From JBEKYD01 sp049509915 (GTDB lineage: Bacteria > Acidobacteriota > Terriglobia > Bryobacterales > Bryobacteraceae), in assembly GCA_049509915.1 (NCBI GenBank), contig JBEKZL010000013.1, positions 1 to 50,929 on the forward strand: 50,929 nt of DNA, read 5' to 3'. A model generated the notes under the pieces. That model was not told the DNA's origin and did not search any database. It saw only the letters and a program-made list of their open reading frames with translations. Positions 7,774-15,700 of this stretch are shown here, one piece after another. Within the stretch, counting starts at the first letter, position 1, and each line of letters starts with the position of its first letter. The translations under genes were made by a program, and so were the position numbers.

Positions 7774-8538
7774 ATGGCGCTATTCGTAGATGGACCAGCC
7801 GACGGACTCGAGGAACTTTCGGCACAGGACTCTCAACTGCTGTCCGTTGCAAGCCTCGAAGGAATTGATGTAGCGGGGAAAGCGCGCGTCGCCCGGGAAG
7901 AGCTCGAAATCGAGCTGGAGGCGCTTCTGCGCCGTTTCAGCTACTCGGGAAGGTCCCTATGGTCAGAGGCACCACCTGGTTTGGAGCACATTGTGGTAAC
8001 TCGCCCGTTGCGCCTATGGCATGTCTATCGGACAATTGAACTGGTCTACGCTGATGCGTACTACAGCCAATTGAACGACCGATACGCCGAAAAGCGGGCG
8101 CAGTTTCACCAACTTGCATGGTGGGCAAGCGACAAGCTGATTCACGCAGGGATAGGATTGGTCTCACTGCCGCTGAGAAGAGGTGAACCGCCAATCGTCA
8201 CAAGCGCACCGGGAAACCTCGCAAACGGTACTTACTACGTCTCGACGGGGTGGGTAAACCGGTCGGCGGAAGAAAGCGCCGGAACCGCACCGACTGCATT
8301 CACGGTGACGGGCACGAGCCTGATGGTACAGCCGTCTCGCGCACCGGAATGCGCCACGGGATGGCAGGTCTACCTTGGGACTTCACCGGGTGTTCTGATT
8401 CGGCAAAACGGAACGCCGATCGATCTAAACTCGACATGGATTCAACCGGACTTCCTTCTGAACGCAGGGGCGAGGCCGAGCCGCGGCCAGGAGCCGAACT
8501 ACATCCAGCCGACGTCGCGAGTGTTGGAGAGAGGCTAA
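7774..8538 (+). CDS. Putative head-tail connector with Ig-like domain
   Basis: A 254-residue protein after the coat gene. Residues 1-130 are helical with aromatic-rich helices (Y-R-T-I-E-L-V-Y-A-D-A-Y-Y-S), resembling head-tail adaptor folds. From about residue 145 there is a beta-sandwich-like part (L-A-N-G-T-Y-Y-V-S, W-Q-V-Y-L-G-T-S-P-G) that resembles the fibronectin/Ig-like modules found on exposed phage proteins. A similar module occurs in the hub protein encoded at 12701. The gene starts six bases after the previous stop and ends in a TAATG overlap with the next. The adaptor role is inferred from order; the domain split is by eye. Confidence 0.55.
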   Translation: MALFVDGPADGLEELSAQDSQLLSVASLEGIDVAGKARVAREELEIELEALLRRFSYSGRSLWSEAPPGLEHIVVTRPLRLWHVYRTIELVYADAYYSQLNDRYAEKRAQFHQLAWWASDKLIHAGIGLVSLPLRRGEPPIVTSAPGNLANGTYYVSTGWVNRSAEESAGTAPTAFTVTGTSLMVQPSRAPECATGWQVYLGTSPGVLIRQNGTPIDLNSTWIQPDFLLNAGARPSRGQEPNYIQPTSRVLERG

Positions 8539-9038
8539 TGACAGGGAGTGTAGCGGGCGCGACCACAAGTAAGGTGATGCAGCTCATTACGTCGGACTCA
8601 GGGGTCAATGCCACCTTACAATCAGCGAGTATGCCGGGGCCATTGCCGGTGGAACTTATCAGCACGCAGCAGGTGAGCGCACAGAATGTCTCAGTAGAGA
8701 TTAGCGACCGGAGCCAGGCTTTACATTATCCTCTGCTGCAGGTTTACTGCGAGAAGGTAAGCAACCTACTGGAAGAGAAGTTCCGGACGTTCTCGGGAAA
8801 GGTGCAGATGGCGGTAGAGATTCGACATTCTCAGGACCGCATCGACGGGTTGGAGGCGGCACTGGGCTGCTATGCGGACGCGACGATGCAAGTGCTGGAC
8901 TTCAGCCGAGGGGATTGGGGCGACGGCATGTATTACGTGGGTGGGTATCAGGTGGCCTTCAGCGCGGTGAAACACGGGGGCAAGAATTTCGTGCAGTCGG
9001 CGAAAGTGATTTTCGAGATTGGAGTCAGCATCAACTAG
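8538..9038 (+). CDS. Putative head-completion or tail-terminator protein
   Basis: A 166-residue protein whose ATG overlaps the previous stop (TAATG). It lies between the connector and tail tube genes, where head-closure (stopper) and tail-terminator proteins are normally encoded. Visible features are an N-terminal Ser/Thr-rich segment and a later compact alpha/beta region (L-L-Q-V-Y-C-E-K-V-S, V-G-G-Y-Q-V-A-F-S-A-V-K, V-I-F-E-I-G-V), reminiscent of tail-completion proteins. No motif allows a certain name. The next gene begins one base after its stop. Confidence 0.5.
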   Translation: MTGSVAGATTSKVMQLITSDSGVNATLQSASMPGPLPVELISTQQVSAQNVSVEISDRSQALHYPLLQVYCEKVSNLLEEKFRTFSGKVQMAVEIRHSQDRIDGLEAALGCYADATMQVLDFSRGDWGDGMYYVGGYQVAFSAVKHGGKNFVQSAKVIFEIGVSIN

Positions 9039-9039
9039 T

Positions 9040-10206
9040 ATGTCATACATTTCTTCCAATGCAAACCGTTTCTACACGGCGCTGGAAAGCGGATATGGTA
9101 ACTTGGCCACGGTTTCGGCCAGCAACCGGATTCCGGCGGTGAAACTGACGGTAAGCCAGAAACTGGCGGTCACCGAGCGCAAAGACAAGACGGGAAGCCG
9201 CACTTTCACGGGTTTACCCGTTGGGGGACAAAAACAGACGAGCTTCGCATTGAAGACCTATTTGACAAACTGGGTCAGCGCGAACGGAAGCCCGTCATAC
9301 GGGCCGCTGTTTCAGGCGGCGTTAGGAGCTTCTCCGGTATCAGGAACACCGGGTGCGGTCAGTTCCGTGGCGGGCGCAACGTTGGCGTTTTCGGAGCCAC
9401 ACGGATTGAGTATCGGCCAAGCGGTAGCGACGGCGATCGAAATCCGGTTTGTGACCGCAGTGACGGACCTGAACACGGTACAGATCAACGCCCCGTTCAC
9501 CAACGGACCGCAGCCCGGGGCGGACTTGTCGACGGCCATCACTTACCAGCCAGCGACGGAATTGCCAAGCGTGACGCTGTACGATTATTGGAGCCCGGCC
9601 ACCGCAACGCAGCGCTTTCTGGCAGGGGCCGCGGTGGACCAGATGGCGATTGACGTCAACGGAGACTTTCACGAATTCAGTTTTAGAGGAATCGCGCAGG
9701 ACGTGCAGGACAACTCGAGTTTCGCGCCGGGCAACTACGAGTTGGAGAGTTATCCTCTAGAGCCTGCAGTCGCGGCCTTTGATTATTCGATCGTGCCGGG
9801 AAATCTGGGGCAAGCCTGGCTGGGTGCGGCGCCCAGCCAGTTTTTCACGGTGACGGCTGCGTCTATCGGATTGAGCAACGATTTGGATGCGCGTATGAAC
9901 GAGTTCGGGTCGAGCGTGCCCCAGGCGATTGCGCCGGGCCAACGAAGGGTGGCTGCGACGCTGTCGCTGTACAGCCAGGACGACAGTGCGACTCAAGCGC
10001 TGTATACAGCGGCACGACAGCAATCGCCCATCAGCGTGATGTTTCAGTTGGGAGACACTCAAGGGCAGATGATGGGAGTTTACTTGAGTTGCGTGGTGCC
10101 GGTCGTCCCGCAATTTGACGATTCCAAGAACCGTCTGCAATGGAGCTTTCAGCCATCGCGGGCACAGGGCACAGTGGACAACGAAATCGCGGTGGCATTT
10201 GCGTAA
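9040..10206 (+). CDS. Putative tail tube protein
   Basis: A 388-residue protein placed where siphophages encode the major tail tube subunit, directly before the tail assembly chaperone. The ATG at 9040 follows the upstream stop by one base; an upstream TTG at 9019 in the same frame is less likely. The sequence is beta-rich with no membrane or enzymatic motif, including K-T-G-S-R-T-F-T-G-L-P and a C-terminal W-S-F-Q-P-S-R-A-Q-G-T. It is longer than many tube proteins (150-250), suggesting an added surface domain, perhaps residues 100-180. It is not sheath-like, and no contractile-tail genes are present, so a non-contractile tail is expected. Confidence 0.6.
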   Translation: MSYISSNANRFYTALESGYGNLATVSASNRIPAVKLTVSQKLAVTERKDKTGSRTFTGLPVGGQKQTSFALKTYLTNWVSANGSPSYGPLFQAALGASPVSGTPGAVSSVAGATLAFSEPHGLSIGQAVATAIEIRFVTAVTDLNTVQINAPFTNGPQPGADLSTAITYQPATELPSVTLYDYWSPATATQRFLAGAAVDQMAIDVNGDFHEFSFRGIAQDVQDNSSFAPGNYELESYPLEPAVAAFDYSIVPGNLGQAWLGAAPSQFFTVTAASIGLSNDLDARMNEFGSSVPQAIAPGQRRVAATLSLYSQDDSATQALYTAARQQSPISVMFQLGDTQGQMMGVYLSCVVPVVPQFDDSKNRLQWSFQPSRAQGTVDNEIAVAFA

Positions 10207-10209
10207 GCC

Positions 10210-10575
10210 ATGACATACGAGAGCGAGCGGATAGTGGAATCGCAGGTCGCCGCCGGAGTGCGTTTTCGAGTGGCTCGGGTATCGTTCGGGAGGCGCATGG
10301 AACTCATGCGTGAGGTGCGCGAGCTAGCGCGGCGTAAAGAGTTTCTGGAGAGCGGGCAAGACGCGGAAGAACGGATGGAATCGGCGCTTTTGCAGGGAGA
10401 AATAGACAGACTATTCGTAAAGTGGGGTCTACGGGCCGTCGAGGGGCTGGAACTAGACGGCGAGGCGGCGACACCCGAGTCTCTGGCAAAGACGGGCCCC
10501 GAGGACCTATTTCGGGAGGCGCTCGAAGCGGTAAGAGCAGAAGTGGGACTGGCTCCCGACGAACGAAAAAACTAA
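10210..10575 (+). CDS. Tail assembly chaperone, short form (gpG-like)
   Basis: A 121-residue helical, charged protein (R-E-L-A-R-R-K-E-F-L-E-S) encoded between the tail tube and tape-measure positions. That is the place of the tail assembly chaperones that coat the tape measure during tail assembly. It ends at a stop lying immediately after an A-AAA-AAC slippery heptamer that is in the correct phase for -1 slippage. The overlapping -1 frame stays open to 10937, so a minor 242-residue fusion (gpGT-like) is expected. Start is the ATG three bases after the tube stop. This two-product design is a hallmark of long-tailed phages. Confidence 0.78.
   Translation: MTYESERIVESQVAAGVRFRVARVSFGRRMELMREVRELARRKEFLESGQDAEERMESALLQGEIDRLFVKWGLRAVEGLELDGEAATPESLAKTGPEDLFREALEAVRAEVGLAPDERKN
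10566..10572 (+). promoter_or_regulatory. -1 ribosomal frameshift site A-AAA-AAC
   Basis: In the zero frame the codons read CGA-AAA-AAC-TAA, so the heptamer A-AAA-AAC fits the X-XXY-YYZ rule with both tRNAs able to re-pair one base back. The stop codon directly follows. After slippage, translation continues CTA-ATC-GCC-GCC in a frame open for another 121 codons. No clear downstream stimulatory stem was identified by eye. Confidence 0.75.
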
Positions 10576-10937
10576 TCGCCGCCTTCCAGTTTTACCTGTC
10601 GAACCAGGCCGGATGGAAGTGCGGGGTGTGCAGAAAAGCCGGTCTGGAAAGGAAGCGGCGATGCGGCTGGCTTGCATCGAAAGGGCCGCACAAGGGCGAG
10701 GCCCCGGGTGAAGTCCAGGGCCGGCCCGTGTGGGCCCGTGGGGATGTAGTTCTACACGTCTGTCCAACGTGGTTCATCACGGCGGAGAATACGGAACTAG
10801 TGCAGGAGTTCTTTGTGCGAAAGCGACTGAGCGGGTTCGACCTAGCGACGTTGAGCGCCCGCCAGGTGGAGGCGTTCGCGATACTCGATAACGCGTGGAT
10901 AGCAGAGATAAACAATGGCCAGCAAAACACAAGATGA
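10572..10937 (+). CDS. Frameshift extension of the tail assembly chaperone (gpT-like part)
   Basis: A 121-residue extension reached by -1 slippage at 10566-10572, giving a fusion of about 242 residues with the gene starting at 10210. The segment carries a cysteine set, C-G-V-C near its start, another Cys 12 residues later and a later H-V-C-P-T-W-F, that could bind zinc, and a helical C-terminus (L-S-A-R-Q-V-E-A-F-A-I-L). No good independent start with a ribosome-binding site is visible; an internal GTG at 10626 is possible but unconvincing. The end overlaps the following gene by 23 bases. In phages such as lambda the extension recruits tube subunits to the chaperone-covered tape measure. Confidence 0.7.
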   Translation, partial: LIAAFQFYLSNQAGWKCGVCRKAGLERKRRCGWLASKGPHKGEAPGEVQGRPVWARGDVVLHVCPTWFITAENTELVQEFFVRKRLSGFDLATLSARQVEAFAILDNAWIAEINNGQQNTR

Positions 10938-11568
10938 GCTGCTGAATACGTTTCTGGCGGTGTCGGGAGACCTATCCCGAAGCCCGGACGATAGCACGCA
11001 AGCACTGACCAACTACGCAGCAACAGGAGGTAGCGCGGCAGCGACGTCGGGCGGTCAGGATGTGGAGGGCGGGCCGATCACCCAAACATCGAGCAGCGGG
11101 GCGGGGAGCACGGCGGAGTCGGTTGCGACAAGCGTGCTCGCGTCGGGTTTTGGGGTTGTGCCACTTATAGGCGGGCTGCTGGGGCTGTTCGGCGGTGGAT
11201 CGGCGAGCACTTCTCCGCCGCTGCAATACGAGATGCCAGCACCGATCTCATTCACCAGCGCCGACACGGGGAGCGGTCTCGCGGCGATGGACTACGACCA
11301 AACGGGGCTACCGCGGCTCTACGATCCGACCGGCAGCAACCAGCCAGGTTCCGCGGGAACTCAAGGCGGGGGGACTACGGTGCAAAGCGGATCGAATACG
11401 CAGGCATCGAGCCCGCAGGCATCGACCACGGCCTCGCCGCAAGTAACCGTCAGTGTGCAGGCAATGGACGCACAGTCGTTCATGGACTACAGCGGGCAAA
11501 TTGCGAACGCCGTGCGTAGTGCGATGTTGAACATGAGCTCGCTGAACGACGTCGTCAACGACTTGTGA
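10915..11568 (+). CDS. Very short tape-measure-like protein
   Basis: Follows the frameshifted chaperone, exactly where tape-measure proteins are encoded, but has only 217 residues instead of the usual 600-2000. It has a low-complexity Ser/Thr/Gly/Ala N-terminal half, one hydrophobic Gly-rich segment near 77-93 (V-V-P-L-I-G-G-L-L-G-L-F-G-G-G), a second low-complexity stretch and a conserved-looking C-terminal helix (A-M-D-A-Q-S-F-M-D-Y-S, A-V-R-S-A-M-L-N-M-S-S-L-N). The tail-end helix resembles C-termini of tape-measure proteins known to me. If it is the ruler, the tail must be very short. It could instead be a membrane-active tail protein ejected with DNA. Confidence 0.5.
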   Translation: MASKTQDELLNTFLAVSGDLSRSPDDSTQALTNYAATGGSAAATSGGQDVEGGPITQTSSSGAGSTAESVATSVLASGFGVVPLIGGLLGLFGGGSASTSPPLQYEMPAPISFTSADTGSGLAAMDYDQTGLPRLYDPTGSNQPGSAGTQGGGTTVQSGSNTQASSPQASTTASPQVTVSVQAMDAQSFMDYSGQIANAVRSAMLNMSSLNDVVNDL

Positions 11569-11569
11569 T

Positions 11570-11929
11570 ATGGCAACCTTTCCAACGCTAAAAACAGGCG
11601 CGGTGGCGCAATATCCCGCGCAGCGACGGCTCCAGTTTCAAAACCAGGCGCTACGATTTGTAGACGGAAGCGAACAACGATATCAGGACTCGGCGAGCGC
11701 ACTCCATCGATGGGTAATCCAGCTCAGTCTGCTGGATGAAGGTGAGATGGCGGCGATCGACCACTTCTTCCTAGCCAATCAGGGGCGATTCCTGAGCTTC
11801 GCATTCACCGACCCATGGGACGGAACGGCATACCCAACGTGCCAACTCGCAAGCGACAGCGCCGCCCTGGCATCGATCGATACGATGAAGGGCAAGACAA
11901 CAGTCACGATTATAGAAGTTCGGAGCTAA
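11570..11929 (+). CDS. DUF2460-like distal tail protein, copy 1
   Basis: A 119-residue protein beginning F-P-T-L-K-T-G-A-V-A-Q-Y-P and containing F-F-L-A-N-Q-G-R-F-L-S-F-A-F-T-D-P-W-D-G. This pattern belongs to the distal tail (DUF2460, GTA gp12-like) family that caps the tail tube and holds the hub. The ATG overlaps or nearly abuts the previous stop (TGATATG). The next gene is a divergent tandem copy of the same domain. Ends with a short beta strand (K-T-T-V-T-I-I-E-V-R-S). Confidence 0.65.
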   Translation: MATFPTLKTGAVAQYPAQRRLQFQNQALRFVDGSEQRYQDSASALHRWVIQLSLLDEGEMAAIDHFFLANQGRFLSFAFTDPWDGTAYPTCQLASDSAALASIDTMKGKTTVTIIEVRS

Positions 11930-11931
11930 GA

Positions 11932-12717
11932 ATGCTCACCTACCCACAACTTGCAACTGGCGCGCTGACGCAGTACGGGATCGTCAAGGTACGACAGGAG
12001 CGGACCATTCAAAACACGATGGCGGACGGAAGCGTGATCGCCGTAGCCGATCCGGCAGGGGCGGCCGTGCAGTGGAAGCTGCAGTACACAGCGCTCAGCG
12101 ACACGGAGCGCCAGACGCTGGAGCAATTCTTCACGGCGGCAGTGGGAACGCTGAACGGGTTTACCTTTCTGGACCCCTCAGGCAATTTGCTGGCCTGGAG
12201 CGAGGACCTGACCAATGCGGTGTGGAGCCCAGCCCCGCAGCTCGCCTTGACGGGTGCAATTCAAGACCCTGAAGGCGGCACCAAGGCGTGGCAACTGACG
12301 AATAACGGCGCCGGCGGCCAGAGCCTGACTCAGGTGCTGAACGTGCCGACGACGTATACGTACACCTTCAGCGCCTATCTGCGCGCGAACCAACCGACGA
12401 GCGCAATGCTGCAACTTGGCGGGGCGACGGCATCCGTCACGCTGTCCAATGCGTGGAGCCGGTATCAGATCACCGGAAGCGGAGACGCAACAGCGACATA
12501 CATAACCCTTGGCGTCGGGGTTCCAGCCGGAGCAGTCGTGAGTCTGTTCGGTCCGCAGGCGGAAGCACAGCAAACAGCCTCCGTCTACCAGCCGAGCACC
12601 AATGGCGGAATCTACGACAATGCACGGCTGCAAAGCGATTTCCTGACGGTTACGACGAGCGGCGTCAATCGACACTCGGCAACGGTGAACATTCTGTACT
12701 ATGCAAACAATCTCTGA
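11932..12717 (+). CDS. DUF2460-like distal tail protein, copy 2, with inserted jelly-roll domain
   Basis: A 261-residue protein. Residues 1-85 align by eye with the preceding gene (Y-P-Q-L-A-T-G-A-L-T-Q-Y; F-F-T-A-A-V-G-T-L-N-G-F-T-F-L-D-P). Then comes a beta-sandwich of about 140 residues (S-E-D-L-T-N-A-V-W-S-P, T-Y-T-F-S-A-Y-L-R-A, S-N-A-W-S-R-Y-Q-I-T-G) that resembles carbohydrate-binding modules, and finally the parental C-terminal strand (S-A-T-V-N-I-L-Y-Y). So a sugar-binding-like domain has apparently been inserted into the distal tail fold. The ATG is two bases after the previous stop, and the end overlaps the hub gene by 17 bases. A receptor-binding role is inference. Confidence 0.6.
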   Translation: MLTYPQLATGALTQYGIVKVRQERTIQNTMADGSVIAVADPAGAAVQWKLQYTALSDTERQTLEQFFTAAVGTLNGFTFLDPSGNLLAWSEDLTNAVWSPAPQLALTGAIQDPEGGTKAWQLTNNGAGGQSLTQVLNVPTTYTYTFSAYLRANQPTSAMLQLGGATASVTLSNAWSRYQITGSGDATATYITLGVGVPAGAVVSLFGPQAEAQQTASVYQPSTNGGIYDNARLQSDFLTVTTSGVNRHSATVNILYYANNL

Positions 12718-15700
12718 GCTGAAAGAACAGGCAGTCACCGAAACACCCCTGATGCTATTCGACTGCACGCTGGCAGACGGAACTCTGGAGCACTGGAGCA
12801 CGCACGGAGTGACAGTAAACGGGACCGCGTACGCAGCGAAAGTTCTCCGTCACAGCGGCTTTAGCGTTCAAACAGCCTCCGACCAAGGCGTCGACGGCAG
12901 CCCCACGATCGCAGTCTTGCTTGCAAACGCAGACTCGCACTTTTCTGAGCTGGAAATCGCAGTCGGATGGCGGGGGGCGCTGCTGACCGGTAGTTTCGTC
13001 TTCTACGACCTCGTAAACAATGCTCCAGTCACTGACGCGGCCGTCGTTTTCCAAGGCATTTGCAATCCGCCCGATCAAATTCAGGAGTCCACGTTTCGGC
13101 TGTCCGCAACCAACCGCATGAGTTTACAGCGGCTGTGGCTGCCGGAGGTCCGCATTCAGACGAGGTGCCCCTGGGCGTTTCCATCCACCCCGGCGCAACA
13201 ACTTGAGGCAGTGAACGGTGGCACCGACGGGCAATACTCGCTCTTTTACCGGTGCGGTTATTCAGCAGGTCAAACCGGCGGCACCGGAAACCTAAATAAC
13301 GGAACTCCGTTCACCTCGTGCGGCTACGTCATGAGCGACTGTCAGGCGCGAGGCATGCAGCTACGATTCGGCGGACTGGACTACGTCCCGCCGGCGATTG
13401 AAGTGCGCCCGTATGGAAAGAATTCAGAGACGTCGGCGCTGTCCGTCAACCAAGCACGATATAACGACTATGTCCCTATGGTGTACGGGACAGCTTGGTA
13501 CTACCCCTTAGTCACCTTCGCGCGAAACGACGGAAATCTGACGCGAATGGAAGTGCTGCTTGGCATCGGGCAGATGCAAGGTGTCGTCACGGTCCTGGTG
13601 AATGGGATTCAGATACCGCTGGGCGTATCCGGCACGAACATGACGGGGACGGGGTGGTACAACGTCATGACACTGGGAACGCGGGACGGGGCATTCGATC
13701 CGAACTTTACTACCAGTAACGGGCAGCCGGCCGGGGACCCGTACGGAAGCATGGCTTACCTTTCCGTGGTGGTGCCCAACAGTATCGCCAACGGCAACAC
13801 TCTTCCGACGGTGGAAGTCCTGGTACAAGGGCTCCTAATACCCGTATACAACCCAGACGGAACATTTGACAGTAACGCATTCAGCGCCAATCCAGCTTGG
13901 ATCCTGTTGGACGTTCTAAGCCGCAGCGGATGGTCGGCCAACGAAATCGATCTAGTGAGCTTCGCGACAGCCGCGGCTTATTGCGATGAGCAGATCAACA
14001 CGGTCGATCTCAATGGGAATGCCATCACGATTCCGCGGTTTCAGGTCAATCTCGTGCTCCAAAACCGCCGGAGCGCCGGCGACATGGTTCGAGGGATTCG
14101 CAACGCCGCGCGGCTTTACCTGACCTATGGGCCGGCCGGAATCCTCCAGTTAGTGGTGGAGAACTCGCTAGCCTTGCAGCAGCCGACACAGTCGCCCACA
14201 TCCAACAGCACGACGCAGTTAAACGGCGGCTGGCCGGTTTATGAATTCGGCGACGGCAGCACCGGCGTTTCCGGGATCTTGAGAGACCAAACCGGAGCGG
14301 CAAGCGTTACGGTTACCTCACGGAGCGTTGCAGATACACCGAATTGCTACACGGTAGAGTTTCAAGACGCGCTCAATGGTTATCAGCAGGACAGCTACAC
14401 GGTAGTGGATCCGGACGACGTTGCACTGACCGGACAACAAACCAGCGCTAGTCTGCTGGCGCTAGGCCTTCCGAACTACGACCAAGCAGCGAGGATCTTG
14501 CAGTTCACCCTCGCCAAGACCCTTAGCGGAAATACATACATTCAGTTCGATACCAGCATCAAGGCCTTTGGAATTCGGCCCGGCGACATCATCACCGTTA
14601 CCTATCAAAAGGAAGGCTTTAACCGGCAACCGTTCCGTGTGTACAAGATATCGCCGGCAACCAACTATCGGACGGCGACTATCTACGCGCAGATCCAAGA
14701 TGACGCCTGGTACTTAGACACGAACGGGCAAAGTTCGGCCGCGCCAGGCACCACGAATCCATCCCAGGCGGGGATTGGTTCGCCCAAACCGCTCATGGGT
14801 GCGGTGCTGGATGCGTATGGCGACGTCGAGTTTGGAGTAACCGAAACGGACACGGTCGCGACCGACGGCACCACTCAAATGTACGTCCAGTTGACTTTCG
14901 ACCCGCCTTCGACGAGTTCGTCGAACGGGCCTGGAATACCGCTGGTGAACTATGCGGCAACACTTGGTACGGGCGGCACATTGGCGAGCGGGGAAATCCT
15001 GTACTACGCGGTTTCCGGAGTCGATGGCTCGGGTAACGAGGGCGGCCTTTCGTTCGTGGTGACGGCGGTCATACCACAAGACAATAGCAGTGTAACCCTT
15101 TCAGGCTTGAGTTTCACGCCGGGAACCGCATCCTTCAACGTATACCGCGGCGTTACGCCAGCCAACCTGCTTCGGATCGCGACGACCGTGCCGCTGGCGA
15201 CGAGCTTTACCGACACCGGGCCAAACCCGCAATTGGTGCCCCCGCCAGACCCTAACTTCGACCACGCGAACTTCTACTGGAGAATGGAAGTTCAACCCGA
15301 GACCGCGGCGACGATATACACGAGCAACACGATTGGCAACGGCGACCTCGAAATGACGGCGAATCAGTATCGCGGCCTGACCGTGCGCATCACGCGGGGC
15401 ACGGGAGCAGGGCAAGAACAAAGCATTGCCGCTAACGGCACAACGGTGATTACGACGACCGCGCCCTGGATCGTTCCGCCGGATGCCGGCAGTTATTTCG
15501 TTGTAGCCGAAAGCGGGTGGAATTTTGGTGCGCTGACCCAAAGTAGTCCCGTTTCCTTCCAGATCCCCAATCTGGGGGGCGAGACCGTCCACTTGACCGG
15601 GCGTGCCGCGAACGTCTTGAATCAAGAGCAGGACCCGACACTGGCGATTGTGACGCGGTGGCAGATTGGTGGTGCGGCGGGCGGAGATTCCGCAGCGCCT

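Noticed and set aside
10422..10571. Independent gene starting at 10422
   Set aside because: Its first 50 codons are out-of-frame chaperone sequence rich in Gly/Arg; only the part after 10572 looks like protein and is better explained by frameshifting.
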